Shown in pieces: positions 27,312 to 36,420 of a DNA stretch of 64,000 nt. The notes below the pieces were generated by a model. The model saw only the letters and a program-made list of their open reading frames with translations. It was not told where the DNA came from and did no database searches. Source of the DNA: Ferranicluibacter rubi (GTDB lineage: Bacteria; Pseudomonadota; Alphaproteobacteria; Rhizobiales; Rhizobiaceae); the NCBI RefSeq assembly GCF_011603255.1, contig NZ_JAANCM010000010.1:176124-240123 (forward strand), given 5' to 3'. Each line of letters opens with the position of its first letter. Position 1 is the first letter of the stretch. The position numbers and the translations under genes are program-made.

Positions 27312-27350
27312 AACAAGGACCGGCTGCGGCGACGGCATCCGGTCCTTGTT
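27312..27350 (-). terminator. Strong hairpin after the cupin gene
   Basis: AACAAGGACCGG and CCGGTCCTTGTT form a perfect 12-bp stem with a 15-nt loop, starting 8 bp beyond the cupin stop. The U-tract on the leftward transcript is weak (GTTCTT), so terminator or attenuator function is likely but not certain. Confidence 0.65.
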
Positions 27351-27357
27351 GAGATCT

Positions 27358-27783
27358 CTACTTCTTGATCGGGTAGGTCAGTTCCTTTTGATTGGTATCG
27401 ACCACGAAGACGGCGAGAAGTTTGGCGGGCTTCGTGTCGCTGCCGTTCTTGCTGACGCCGTGGCGATCGCCCGGGAGTTCAGAAAATTGTTCTCCAGCCC
27501 TGTATTCCCTGACCGGACCGTCGTTGACCTGGCTGAGGATCGATCCCTCCAGCACGGTGGCGTAGATGAAGGCGCTGTCCGGGTGCGTATGCGCGTCGGA
27601 ATACCCACCCGGACCGTACTCGACCAGAACGCCCTTGAGGCTTTTGCCCGGCACATTCGGCAGCTCGTGTTCATAGACGAGGGTGACCCTCGATGCTGAA
27701 CCGCCACCCGGTGCGTCATGCGCAATCGCGGTTACTGACGTGATGATGGCGATCGCCACCGCGGAAATGGTTCTTCTGATCAT
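27358..27783 (-). CDS. Secreted single-domain cupin protein
   Basis: The 141-residue protein has a Sec signal peptide (MIRRTISAVAIAIITSVTAIA-H) and a cupin core with metal-ligand pattern AHTHPDSAFIYATVLEG and, in the second motif, GDRHGVSKN. It is probably a small periplasmic metal-binding cupin of unknown reaction. It lies 33 bp downstream of the NmrA-like gene in the same direction, so the two are probably co-transcribed with the AhpD-like gene. Confidence 0.8.
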   Translation of the reverse strand: MIRRTISAVAIAIITSVTAIAHDAPGGGSASRVTLVYEHELPNVPGKSLKGVLVEYGPGGYSDAHTHPDSAFIYATVLEGSILSQVNDGPVREYRAGEQFSELPGDRHGVSKNGSDTKPAKLLAVFVVDTNQKELTYPIKK

Positions 27784-27816
27784 GACATTCTTCCTTGGTG
27801 ATTGCGGAGTGGGATT

Positions 27817-28569
27817 TCACTTGCGAGGAGCGGTGGCGAACCACTGTTCAAAACCGATCTTGCCGAGCCGCGGATTGTTGTCGGAAACGAGCGTGCGGTC
27901 TTCCAGGCGGGCACCGAAGTATTTGGCCTCGGGATCGGCAACGACCTGTCGGGCGTCACCCGTCGCTTCCAGATAGCGGGCGACCAGTTCATTGAGCCGG
28001 AAACGCTCCGGTCCAGCGATCTGGATCAAACCGTTGACCGGGGGGACAAGCGCCACGTCGGCCATCGCGTCGGCGACATCGTCGGAGGCGATGGGTTGCA
28101 CGAAGGCCGGCGACAGATGCACCTTGCCTTCAACCAGGGCAGACTGCGCGATGCCACCAAGGAACTCCATGAACTGACTGGAGTGAACGATCGTGTAGGG
28201 GATTCCGGCCTCGCGGATCAGCTTTTCCTGCGCAAGCTTTGCGCGGAAATATCCGCTTTCCTGGAGCTTTTCCGTTCCGACTACGGAGAGCGCGATGTGG
28301 TGCTTCACGCCAGCCACCTTTTCGGCAGCGAGCAGATTGCGGCCGGAGGTCTCGAAGAACTCCATCACTGCCTTGTCCTCGAAGGATGGGGAATTGGCGA
28401 GATCGAGAACCACGTCCGTTCCCGCCAGCGCCTCGGCCAGCCCTTCGCCGGTGATCGTGTTGACGCCTGTATTGGGAGACGCGGCGATCACCTCAACGCC
28501 TTTTGCCCGAAGGCGTTCGGTGGTCTTCGAACCGATCAGGCCGGTTCCGCCGATGATGACGATTTTCAT
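27817..28569 (-). CDS. NAD(P)-binding NmrA/SDR-like protein
   Basis: The 250-residue protein begins MKIVIIGGTGLIGSK, a classic Rossmann GxxGxxG motif. It contains HHIALSVVGTEKL and YFRAKLAQEKLIREAG (the Y-x-x-x-K region of atypical SDRs), then YTIVHSSQFMEF. It belongs to the NmrA-like/atypical SDR family, members of which reduce substrates or sense NADP redox state. ATG 28569 follows GGAGGAACG. It is the middle gene of the AhpD-like, NmrA-like, cupin operon, so a redox-linked role is likely. Confidence 0.82.
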   Translation of the reverse strand: MKIVIIGGTGLIGSKTTERLRAKGVEVIAASPNTGVNTITGEGLAEALAGTDVVLDLANSPSFEDKAVMEFFETSGRNLLAAEKVAGVKHHIALSVVGTEKLQESGYFRAKLAQEKLIREAGIPYTIVHSSQFMEFLGGIAQSALVEGKVHLSPAFVQPIASDDVADAMADVALVPPVNGLIQIAGPERFRLNELVARYLEATGDARQVVADPEAKYFGARLEDRTLVSDNNPRLGKIGFEQWFATAPRK

Positions 28570-28636
28570 GGTCGTTCCTCCGTGAGCCGTGCTGACATCG
28601 TGTGATTGTTGATGAGGTGCAGATGTCTGGCAGGCC

Positions 28637-29116
28637 TCAGCTGAGGCCAGCCTTGTCGAGGCCGTAGAGCTTGTCGGCCGAGCCAGGCACGGTCTTGAAG
28701 GCAATGCTGACGCGGTTCCAGGCGTTGATGGTCATGATGGAGAAGGTGAGGTCGGAGACTTCCTTCTCCGAGAGCTGGCCGCGGACACGTTCGTAAAGCT
28801 CGTCCGGAATGCCGCCTTCAGGCAGCTCGGTAACGGCTTCGGTCCAAGCAAGGGCTGCGCGTTCGCGGGGAGCGAACAGGTTGGATTCCCGCCAGATCGA
28901 AACGTGATAGAGGCGAAGTTCGCTCTCGCCGTGGATCTTGGCTTCCTTCACGTGCATGTCGAGGCAGAAGGCGCAGCCATTGATCTGCGAGGCACGGATA
29001 TTGACGAGATCGCGGATCGACTGCTCGATGACGCTGTCCTGCAGCGACATGCTGAGGTCGGATATCTTCTTGAAAAACTCGGGGGACTGGGCGGCGTAGT
29101 TGAGGCGCTGTGTCAT
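28637..29116 (-). CDS. AhpD-like carboxymuconolactone decarboxylase-family protein
   Basis: The 159-residue protein carries the AhpD-type active site CAFCLDMH (Cys 48 and 51, His 55) in an all-helical fold. Such proteins act as peroxidases or alkylhydroperoxidase partners, and some are decarboxylases. Operator repeats of Rrf2 type stand directly upstream (29144-29193). It is the first gene of a leftward group with the NmrA-like and cupin genes, and a divergent LysR gene starts 157 bp away. Confidence 0.85.
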   Translation of the reverse strand: MTQRLNYAAQSPEFFKKISDLSMSLQDSVIEQSIRDLVNIRASQINGCAFCLDMHVKEAKIHGESELRLYHVSIWRESNLFAPRERAALAWTEAVTELPEGGIPDELYERVRGQLSEKEVSDLTFSIMTINAWNRVSIAFKTVPGSADKLYGLDKAGLS

Positions 29117-29143
29117 GGCTTTCTCCTTTATTAAGGATTCTAA

Positions 29144-29193
29144 ATATCCTTATGGATAAGTAATATCCTTATGGATAAGTAATATCCTTAATT
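29144..29193. promoter_or_regulatory. Direct repeats of an Rrf2-type operator
   Basis: The 19-bp unit ATATCCTTATGGATAAGTA occurs at 29144-29162 and 29163-29181, followed by a partial third copy ATATCCTTAATT at 29182-29193. Each unit contains TATCC-TTAT-GGATA. The last copy shares TATCCTTAATT with the site upstream of the Rrf2 gene. The array overlaps the region between the AhpD-like and LysR genes and probably controls the former. Confidence 0.65.
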
Positions 29194-29273
29194 GCTGGAC
29201 AGGCAACCAAAACCAGCCTAAGCTTTCGGCATAACGCCTATTCCAAATGTTATGGGGCAGAGGGGGGAGCAGG

Positions 29274-30188
29274 ATGGACGTCGTTTCAGCGCTGAGGACA
29301 TTCTTGCGCGTGGCCGAGACACGGTCATTCTCGGCGGCGGCGCTGGATCGCGGCCTGACCCAACCGGCGGTGTCGCGGCAGGTCTCGTCGCTTGAGGAAC
29401 ACTACAGCACACGGCTGTTCCACCGCTCGACCAATGCCCTTTCCCTCACCGTCGAGGGCGAGCAGATGATTTCGATGGCGCAGAAGGTTATCGATGCTGT
29501 GGAAGCGCTGGGCGAAACCGCGTCGGCGGATGGCGCCATCGCTTCTGGAAAAGTCAGGATTAGTCTGCCGGCAGCCCTCGGTCTCTACATCAGCGACCGG
29601 CTTCCTGCCTTGTTGAAGGATTGTCCTGACCTGTCCGTTGACGTCCTCTTTTGCGAACAGTCTTCGGACCTGATCGGCGAGGGGATTGATCTCGAAGTCC
29701 GCCTCGGCGAAGTGTCCGACAGCAGTCTGATCTGTCGCCGGATCGGCTGGACGACAGCCTTCCTTGTTGCAGCGCCCGGCTATATCCAGAGGCGGGGTAT
29801 GCCCAGCCATCTGCTTGAGATCCCCGATCATGATTGCATCTGCTACCATCGTGGCGGTGAGGGCCGGTCCTGGAGTTTTTTGAATGGCGCCGACATCGAA
29901 AGGGTCAAGGTCACCCCGAGGATGATCTTCCACAATACCGGAGCGGTGCATCGCGCCGCGCTCGCCGGCGGCGGACTGGCTGTGCTGTCTCACATTCTTG
30001 CTGGCGATGACATCGCTGCGGGGCGCTTGGTCAAAGTGATGCCGGCCTTTCCGCCAGTGCGGTTGCCGATCACCATTGTCTACGCCTCACGCCGCAATCT
30101 TCCGCTGCGTGTCCGTGCTGTTCTGGATTTCCTGGTCGATGCCGTTGGTGAGGATGTATTGATGGGTACGACCGAGGCGGCTGCTTGA
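29274..30188 (+). CDS. LysR-family transcriptional regulator
   Basis: The 304-residue protein has an N-terminal winged HTH (VSALRTFLRVAETRSFSAAA, then LTQPAVSRQVSSLEEHY) and a periplasmic-binding-like effector domain (VRISLPAALGLYISDRL, NTGAVHRAALAGGGLAVLS). ATG 29274 sits behind GGGGGGAGCAGG and is preferred to an upstream in-frame start. It faces away from the AhpD-like gene and may regulate it as well as itself. The effector is unknown. Confidence 0.88.
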   Translation: MDVVSALRTFLRVAETRSFSAAALDRGLTQPAVSRQVSSLEEHYSTRLFHRSTNALSLTVEGEQMISMAQKVIDAVEALGETASADGAIASGKVRISLPAALGLYISDRLPALLKDCPDLSVDVLFCEQSSDLIGEGIDLEVRLGEVSDSSLICRRIGWTTAFLVAAPGYIQRRGMPSHLLEIPDHDCICYHRGGEGRSWSFLNGADIERVKVTPRMIFHNTGAVHRAALAGGGLAVLSHILAGDDIAAGRLVKVMPAFPPVRLPITIVYASRRNLPLRVRAVLDFLVDAVGEDVLMGTTEAAA

Positions 30189-30707
30189 CCTCACGGCAGA
30201 CCGGTCAAGGCTGACTAACCGCGATGTGGAAGCAGCTTGACGCCGGGCCGTGGCGATACGTTTTTCCAAGGCAAGGTGCGAAATTCGCCGAGGCCGAGTC
30301 TCCACCCGCGCGATGGCTCTGGCACTAAGATGCGCTGAAGATGAGAGCGTGGAATTCTCCTTGAAATCGCCTGGAACTGAGGGTTGCCGGTTCGTATCCC
30401 TTCACATCAGGATTTTTGTCAATTGTTCATTCGAGTGGCATCGAATTTCTCCTTCGTAGGCGGATCCACGGTCTGAGCCCATAGCAATTACCGGCCCGGT
30501 CTCGGGCCTATACAACCTCACATCCGGTCGCCGCTCTCACACGGCTGCACCATTATCCCGCATTCGACGGGCACGGGCTCAGGAGAACGGGACCAAACTC
30601 AAGATCGGCAATCAAAGGCCAAAAGGATTCCCGGTCCGTTCACCTGGATCCGTCAGGACTGATCAGGTCCTGAGGATTAGAAACTGTGTTTCGCAGCAGT
30701 TTGTATT
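30189..30707. other. Gene-free stretch with T-arm-like fragment (copy 3)
   Basis: There are no supportable coding frames. GGTTCGTATCCCTTCA at 30389-30404 matches the T-arm-like family seen at 537, 23374, 44370 and 59506. The right side borders the IS110 transposase, so IS110-related non-coding ends may lie here. No clear inverted repeats were seen, as expected for IS110. Confidence 0.4.
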
Positions 30708-31874
30708 TCAGGCGTTTTTCATGATTGCACCTTCGATGACGACGCCGGAGCTCACGTACTTCCAGAGGGCCACGAGCAACTTACGAGCAAGCGCAACGAT
30801 CATCGGCGTTTTTAGGCGGCCGGCGTTCCGCGCGATGCGTTCCTTAAACCATAGCGTTAAAGTCGATTTCGGTTGGTGGCGCAGCCATAGCCAGGCGAGT
30901 TTGACCATCGTTGCCCGCAATCGCGGATTTCCCGCTTTCGAGACCCCTTGTTCGCGATTGACGTTGCCGCTTTGCCAAGGGGAGGGCGCAAGGCCCGCAT
31001 AGGATGCGATTTGTCGCCGATTGTCGAAGTGTCGGAACAAGCCTTCCGTGTAAAGTATCGTAGCGAACTCTGGGCCTATTCCTTTGATGCCTAAAAGCGC
31101 GGTCGCTTCTTTCGGCGTTTCCGGCGTCTCCTGAACGATCAAGGCATCTCGCTCGACTTCAACAGCCTTGATTTGTGTGAGCAACAATTCGAGGCGATCA
31201 AGTTCTCTGCAGATTTCCGCTTTCAAATGTTTTGAGAGCGGCCGACCATCGCCAGTCCGAAGCTCGTCCAAACGCTGGCGGCGGTCTCGATTGACAGGTT
31301 GATAATCCCGAATTCCTTGCGTGAAGAGCAGCCCCTTTATGCGGTTGACGTGGAAGACGCGCTCGGCGATCAGAGTTTTCCGCTCCCGCCCGATCCGTCG
31401 GTTGTCGTCTTCCTCGGGTGAGAGAAGTTTGACCATCGAGCACGCACGCGGCTCGCCACGTTTCCATGCCATCAAAGCGCGGATCAGCGTCTCGCCGTCG
31501 ATACGGTCAGTCTTCGCCCGGCGATGTCGACGCGGCATTGCGATCGATGCGGCTTCTACAATGTGGCTCTCGATCCAAGCTTCTTTGCTAAGCATTCGCC
31601 CCAGCCAGAAGCCATCGAGTCCGGCCTCCTGGATCACCACCAGCGGGTAAAGTCTCTCTTTGCGCCGCTGTGCCTTCTGGCGAAGGGCGTCAAAACACGA
31701 GAACAAGCTGGCGATATCGCCTCCAGTGACGGTATGGCGAGACATCTTCTCGCTGCCAGGTGACAGAGCTGTCACCAGCCATGTCGATTTGCTCAATTCC
31801 AACGAGATGAATATTGCGCCAAGATCGACGGGGGTAGTGGTCTGCGCTTGAGTTTGATCTGCTGTTATCGGCAT
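30708..31874 (-). CDS. IS110-family transposase
   Basis: The 388-residue protein has the RuvC-like DEDD domain at the N-terminus (AIFISLELSKSTWLVTAL; then AKTDRIDGETLIRAL) and the transposase_20 helix-hairpin domain at the C-terminus (LLGIKGIGPEFATILYTEG, IASYAGLAPSPWQSG, GNPRLRATMVKLAW). The first acidic position is Glu rather than the usual Asp (SLELSKS), which may affect catalysis. ATG 31874 is chosen; the frame is open upstream to 31934. It stands between a gene-free stretch and the class II aldolase. Confidence 0.9.
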   Translation of the reverse strand: MPITADQTQAQTTTPVDLGAIFISLELSKSTWLVTALSPGSEKMSRHTVTGGDIASLFSCFDALRQKAQRRKERLYPLVVIQEAGLDGFWLGRMLSKEAWIESHIVEAASIAMPRRHRRAKTDRIDGETLIRALMAWKRGEPRACSMVKLLSPEEDDNRRIGRERKTLIAERVFHVNRIKGLLFTQGIRDYQPVNRDRRQRLDELRTGDGRPLSKHLKAEICRELDRLELLLTQIKAVEVERDALIVQETPETPKEATALLGIKGIGPEFATILYTEGLFRHFDNRRQIASYAGLAPSPWQSGNVNREQGVSKAGNPRLRATMVKLAWLWLRHQPKSTLTLWFKERIARNAGRLKTPMIVALARKLLVALWKYVSSGVVIEGAIMKNA

Positions 31875-32025
31875 GATTGGCCTCCAGAGAGTTTCTAGCG
31901 ACCTCACTCTGCCACGGTGCAGGCCGCTACTCACCCCTGATGGGATCTCAAGAGCGCCGCGGAGAGTGGAGGTTTTCCATGTTCCGAACCACCAAGCACA
32001 ACATGAGAAATGGTGCGCGTCGGCG

Positions 32026-33279
32026 CTATTTGCTCGCGACTTGTAGTTTTGCCTGCTCTAAAGTCCAGTACTCCATGTCGAACAGGTCGGCCTCGCCAAT
32101 GGGAGTGAAGCGGCCATAGGCTTCGGCAGCGTTGATGGCGCGTGTGGCCTGCTCGCAGAGATCACCGCCGATCATCGCTGCCTTGGCGCTCGCACCCAGC
32201 GCATAAACCCCCTCGTTCCGGACGAGGACGACGCGGGGATAGACATCAAGCATCTGCTTCGGCTCGCTGGTGCGCGTGGCGTTGCGCGCAAAATAAGCCC
32301 TGTAGCGCCGGGCATAGGTGGCAAGCGCGGCATCGATCGCGTCGGCATCCGCATCGGCCTCGATGATCATCGGCCACGGTTTGATTCGGATCACGTGATC
32401 AGGCGTCACTGTGCCGCGCAGGCCGATCTCCTCCACGTCAGCCTTGCCCGCATGGTCGCGGAGGGCGGCGGTGGAGCGATAGTCCAGGAAGACGCCTTTG
32501 GCGAACGGTGAGCCGTCACAGACAAGCGCTGTCTCCAGCCTCACCCTGAGCGCCATGTCTTCCGGGCCGTCGCTCGGCTGTGGGCCGGTTAGCTCCACCC
32601 CCTTCCGAGCAAGCTCCTGCTCGGCCATGGTGACGAATTCGATCATCAATTCGTAGGAGGCGCGGGCATCGTCGGCGAAGGAAAAGAGCCCGTGGTTCTC
32701 GAGCCAAAGGCCCTCGCAGCCCGGATGCTCGCGGTAGATGCGATCGGCGACGATGGAAAGGTCGAAGCCCGGCATGACATAGGGCACATAGGCGAGCCGC
32801 TCGCCATAGATGCCCCGCACCGTGTCGCGCATATCCGGCTGGTCGGCAAGCGCCAGGATCGCCGTCGCATGGGTATGATCGACGAAGGCAAAGGGCAGGA
32901 AGGCGTGTAGCAAGGCCTCGACGGATGGGTTCGGCGCATCCGCATCGATCAGGGTTGAGCGCAGCAACGCCACCATCTCGGGGTCGGAGAGTTTCGGGCC
33001 GTTGCGTGTTTCGAGCAGCGGTTTAAGGCGCACGGCCGGCAGCCCCGGCGCCTCGATGGTGTCGAGATCCCAGCCGCTGCCCTTGATGTGCATCAACGCT
33101 TCGCCGTCACTGGACGTGACCTTGACCGAGGTGTTGCCGCCGCCGTGCAGAACGAGATCGGGATCGCCACCGGTGATGCGAGAGGTGTAGATGCGAAGGC
33201 CGAGTGCCTCGCTCTGCCCGGCCGCCAGGGCGGTTTCCACATATCGGGCTGCGTTCTCGTCGTTCCAGCGGCTTTGCAT
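32026..33279 (-). CDS. Class II aldolase/adducin-domain protein downstream of lsrB
   Basis: The 417-residue protein has the class II aldolase fold with DLVLHGGGNTSVK, FVDHTHATAILAL (metal-binding His pair), and NHGLFSF. Its best architectural relative is the N-terminal half of rhamnulose-phosphate aldolase/lactaldehyde dehydrogenase fusions (RhaD type, about 700 residues), up to FDMEYWTLEQAKLQ. The C-terminal short-chain dehydrogenase half is missing, and an IS110 transposase lies about 150 bp beyond its stop. It follows lsrB in the same direction after a hairpin, in the position where other Lsr loci often have lsrF. Aldol cleavage of phospho-AI-2-derived intermediates is an attractive inference. 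The standalone length and ending make a truncation possible. Confidence 0.85.
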   Translation of the reverse strand: MQSRWNDENAARYVETALAAGQSEALGLRIYTSRITGGDPDLVLHGGGNTSVKVTSSDGEALMHIKGSGWDLDTIEAPGLPAVRLKPLLETRNGPKLSDPEMVALLRSTLIDADAPNPSVEALLHAFLPFAFVDHTHATAILALADQPDMRDTVRGIYGERLAYVPYVMPGFDLSIVADRIYREHPGCEGLWLENHGLFSFADDARASYELMIEFVTMAEQELARKGVELTGPQPSDGPEDMALRVRLETALVCDGSPFAKGVFLDYRSTAALRDHAGKADVEEIGLRGTVTPDHVIRIKPWPMIIEADADADAIDAALATYARRYRAYFARNATRTSEPKQMLDVYPRVVLVRNEGVYALGASAKAAMIGGDLCEQATRAINAAEAYGRFTPIGEADLFDMEYWTLEQAKLQVASK

Positions 33280-33308
33280 GCGTATCGTCCTGTTTTTTCA
33301 ATGGATAG

Positions 33309-33332
33309 GGCGGGCAGCCTCGGCCGCCCGCC
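33309..33332 (-). promoter_or_regulatory. Intercistronic hairpin between lsrB and the aldolase gene
   Basis: GGCGGGC and GCCCGCC form a 7-bp GC-only stem with a 10-nt loop in the 65-bp gap after lsrB. Such a stem often protects the abundant binding-protein mRNA from 3' decay or lowers downstream expression. There is no U-tract. Confidence 0.45.
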
Positions 33333-33344
33333 GTTCATGCGTGA

Positions 33345-34376
33345 TCAGAAGTCGAACTTGGAAATGTTGTCCTTGGTGAAGACGGTGCGCTCGGGCAACA
33401 GGATGATGCCGTTGCCGTCGGCTTCGTAATCGTAACCCTGCACCTTGTTGGCGGAGACTTCGACGGTGCCGACGCCCGGGATTTCCAGCTTGTCGCCAAC
33501 TTTCATCGGACCGTTCTTCAGGACGTGATCGGCAACATAGACCGAGATCTTGCCCTGTTGCGTGACATCCCACAGGCCGAAGCGCTGGATGGTGCCGCGC
33601 TCGATATAGGGGCGCATGACGTTCGGCGTGGAAAACCCGACGATGGTGACGCCCTCGGCGCGCTTCAGGTTCTCGGCTGCCTGTGCCGCTGCCGGCAGCG
33701 CGTTGGCGTCGGGTGCAATGATGGCATCGAGGTCCGGATAGGTTTGCAGGATGCTTTCGGCAGTCTGCAGGGACTTCTGCGCATCGTTATAGCCATACTG
33801 GGTGGTGACGATTTCCCAGCCCGGATGCTCCTTGGCGATTTTCGCCTTGGCGGCTTCGGCCCAGGCGTTCTGGTCGGTCACGGTTGGGCTGGAATAGAAG
33901 AACGCCACCTTGGCCTTTTCCTTCTTCACGCCTTCGGCCGCCATGTCGACCAGCAGGCCGCCGAGCTGCTCGGGCGTGCCCTGGTTGATGTAGTAGCTGC
34001 GGCACTCCGGGTTGACGTCGCTGTCCCAGGTCATGACCAGCACGCCGCGGTCCATCGCCCGCTTGAGCGCCGGGCACAGCCCATCCGGAGAGACGGAGGA
34101 GACGATCAGCGCATTGTAGCCCTGATTGACGAAATTGTTGATGAACTGCACCTGGCTGGAGACACTCGGCTCGGTCGGGCCGTCATAGGTGACCTTGACG
34201 CCGAGTTCCTCGCCAGCCTCCGTCGCACCCGCGCCGCCGGAGGTGAAGAAGCCGACGCCCACCAGCTTGGGGATGAAGGCAATCTGGTTTTCGGCATGGG
34301 CCGTCCCCGAGGCGAGCATCGTGCCGGCAACGAGGGCGGCGGCAAGGGCGCCGGATTTCAATATGGACTTGATCAT
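33345..34376 (-). CDS. lsrB: AI-2 binding protein LsrB
   Basis: The 343-residue periplasmic protein has a Sec signal ([20 protein letters not shown], cleavage after AHA) and near-complete agreement with enteric LsrB in recognisable stretches: [86 protein letters not shown] and [11 protein letters not shown]. It binds AI-2 and delivers it to LsrCD. An ATG at 34382 overlaps the lsrD stop as ATGA, but AGGAGG lies only 3 nt from it; the ATG at 34376 has 9-nt spacing and is preferred. Confidence 0.96.
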   Translation of the reverse strand: MIKSILKSGALAAALVAGTMLASGTAHAENQIAFIPKLVGVGFFTSGGAGATEAGEELGVKVTYDGPTEPSVSSQVQFINNFVNQGYNALIVSSVSPDGLCPALKRAMDRGVLVMTWDSDVNPECRSYYINQGTPEQLGGLLVDMAAEGVKKEKAKVAFFYSSPTVTDQNAWAEAAKAKIAKEHPGWEIVTTQYGYNDAQKSLQTAESILQTYPDLDAIIAPDANALPAAAQAAENLKRAEGVTIVGFSTPNVMRPYIERGTIQRFGLWDVTQQGKISVYVADHVLKNGPMKVGDKLEIPGVGTVEVSANKVQGYDYEADGNGIILLPERTVFTKDNISKFDF

Positions 34377-34378
34377 TC

Positions 34379-35392
34379 TCATTCTCCTCCTGAAGTAACT
34401 GCCGCCCGGGATTTTTTCTGTTGACGGGCGACGGCGATGAACTCGGCCAGCATGGAGCTCCCGTGGCGCAATGCGACCGCGACAACCAGCAACCCTCCCG
34501 AAAGTGCGCTGGAAATCTGGCTGGGCACACCGGTGGCCTGCAGGCCCTGCTGCAGGTAGCCGATGACGAAGGTGGCGATCAGCGTGCCGAGGATGGAACC
34601 TTGGCCACCATAGATGGAGGCGCCGCCAAGCACGGCGGCCGTAACGGCCGGCAGAAGCGTCGCCGAACCGAGGTCGACGCGGGCGGAGCCGAAATAGGCC
34701 GACATGACGAGGCCTGCGATGGCGGCCGACGCGCCTGTGATGACATAGGTGATGGTCTGCACGCGCCCGACCGGGATGCCGGCGAAGCGCGCGGCACTTT
34801 CCGACTGGCCGGACAGGAAGACCGCGCGGCCGAAGCGCGTGAAATGAAGAAGTACGATCAGCACCAGCGCGAGCACAAGGAACAGCGCGAGCGGCGCCGG
34901 CAGGCCGAGAACTTGGGCATAACCGAAGGCGTTGAAGGTAGCGGGGAAGTTGCCGATGCCTTCGTAACCGCCCGCGCCGACGAGGCCGGAGGCGACCGTC
35001 GCGGTGCCCTGGAACAGGTAAAGACTGCCGAGTGTCACGACCAGAGGCTGGATCTTCGACAGATGTATGACGGTAGCGTTGAGCAGCCCGCACAGCGCGC
35101 CGGCGACGAGCGCCAGCGCAATCGAGAGCGGCAGTGGTACACCGTAGAAAGCGGCGACGCCAAACACGATGGCCGCAAGGCCGATGACCGAGGCGAAGGA
35201 TACATCAATGCCGCCGGCGATGATGACCAGGGTGAGCGGCAAGGCGACGATGCCGATCTGCACGAAATCGGATGTGCCGTAGATCAGGTTCGAGATATTG
35301 AGGAAGCGCGGATTGATGATGCCGAAGATGGCGAGTTCGGCGACCAGCATCGCAATCAGCGCGGTCTCCCAGCGGAAGATCAGCTTCTTCAT
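34379..35392 (-). CDS. lsrD: AI-2 transporter permease LsrD
   Basis: The 337-residue inner-membrane protein has about nine to ten hydrophobic segments and the LsrD-type start ([20 protein letters not shown], then [21 protein letters not shown]). It pairs with LsrC to form the channel. Its ATG (35392) overlaps the lsrC stop as ATGA, and its stop overlaps a potential lsrB start, so the genes are translationally coupled. Confidence 0.94.
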   Translation of the reverse strand: MKKLIFRWETALIAMLVAELAIFGIINPRFLNISNLIYGTSDFVQIGIVALPLTLVIIAGGIDVSFASVIGLAAIVFGVAAFYGVPLPLSIALALVAGALCGLLNATVIHLSKIQPLVVTLGSLYLFQGTATVASGLVGAGGYEGIGNFPATFNAFGYAQVLGLPAPLALFLVLALVLIVLLHFTRFGRAVFLSGQSESAARFAGIPVGRVQTITYVITGASAAIAGLVMSAYFGSARVDLGSATLLPAVTAAVLGGASIYGGQGSILGTLIATFVIGYLQQGLQATGVPSQISSALSGGLLVVAVALRHGSSMLAEFIAVARQQKKSRAAVTSGGE

Positions 35393-36420
35393 CGGCCCGC
35401 CTCCACGCTCTGTGCCGTTTTCGTATCGTCGGATGGAACGGGGCCGCGCTCATGCACGGCATAGCGGCGGGCACGGATGCGTCGGTCGATGATCTGGCGG
35501 ATGCGTCCGTCCAGCAAAAGCACTGAAAGCAGGATGGCGCCGGCGATGAAGTCGTTCCAGTAGGCGGGGATTTTCAGGAACACGAGCGCGCTGTCGATTG
35601 ACGTGATGAAGATGACGGCGGAAAACACGCCCGCGACCGAGCCGGTGCCGCCGAGCAGGCTGACACCCCCAAGTACGTTGACGGCGATCGCTTTGAGCTC
35701 GACACCATTGCCAGCCTGATTGGGGATGAAACCGATCTGCGCGGCGAAGACGAGGCCGGCAAGTGCGGCGCAAAGACCCGTCGCGACAAAGGCGGTGAAC
35801 TGAACCCGCCGGACCGGCACGCCGAGATGGTGCGCGGCGGCACGGTTGTCGCCGACCGCATAGAAGTAGCGGCCGAAGCGCGTCTTGCGCAGGAAGACCC
35901 AGGCGAGCACGATGAGAGCGAGAACCACGACGGTCAGCGCCGAGAAGCCGAAGCCGAGATTGCCGGCGAGCGCCTTCAGGCCCTGCGGCAGGTCCTCGAT
36001 CCAGCGGCCTCCCGTCAGCACCAGCATGATGCCGCGATAGAGGCCGAGCGTTCCGAGCGTGGCAACGATGGAGGGAATGCCGAGATAGGCGACCATCAGT
36101 CCGTTGAACGCGCCGGCGGCGGCCCCGGTCATCAGGCAGAAGACGATGGCAAGCGGCAGGCCGACGCCGGTACTGAGCGAGAGGCCCAGCACGGCGGCGC
36201 TGAGCCCCAGCACCGAGCCGCTGGATACGTCGATATTGCGCGTCAGGATGACGATCATCGTGCCGAGCGAGATCAGCATCAGGACAAGACTGTTGGAGAT
36301 GACCACGGAGGCCGTGGAACCCGAGAGATAGCCGGGCGCGGCCGCGCCGATGGCCGCATAGGCGACGGCGAGAACGACGATCAGCGTTGCAACGCGGTTG
36401 CGCGCGAAAAGATCAAGCAT
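35389..36420 (-). CDS. lsrC: AI-2 transporter permease LsrC
   Basis: The 343-residue permease begins MLDLFARNRVATLIVVL. It carries the family's MIVILTRNIDVSSGSVLGLSA and KAIAVNVLGGVSLLGGTGS motifs, which contact the ATPase and form the pore. The start at 36420 is chosen because it aligns with enteric LsrC; the frame continues upstream only as antisense of lsrA. It overlaps the lsrA stop by 8 nt. Confidence 0.93.
   Translation of the reverse strand: MLDLFARNRVATLIVVLAVAYAAIGAAAPGYLSGSTASVVISNSLVLMLISLGTMIVILTRNIDVSSGSVLGLSAAVLGLSLSTGVGLPLAIVFCLMTGAAAGAFNGLMVAYLGIPSIVATLGTLGLYRGIMLVLTGGRWIEDLPQGLKALAGNLGFGFSALTVVVLALIVLAWVFLRKTRFGRYFYAVGDNRAAAHHLGVPVRRVQFTAFVATGLCAALAGLVFAAQIGFIPNQAGNGVELKAIAVNVLGGVSLLGGTGSVAGVFSAVIFITSIDSALVFLKIPAYWNDFIAGAILLSVLLLDGRIRQIIDRRIRARRYAVHERGPVPSDDTKTAQSVEAGR

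Noticed and set aside
29144..29193. CRISPR-like repeat array
   Set aside because: The units are contiguous 19-bp direct repeats without spacers, and no cas genes are present; they fit operator repeats better.
32026..33279. Rhamnose catabolic aldolase in a rhamnose operon
   Set aside because: The neighbouring transporter, kinase and regulator are LsrB/D/C/A, LsrK and LsrR by specific motifs, not rhamnose RhaSTPQ/K genes; no rhamnose isomerase is present.
34421..35464. Rightward 347-codon frame
   Set aside because: Antisense of lsrD; no ribosome site or domain.
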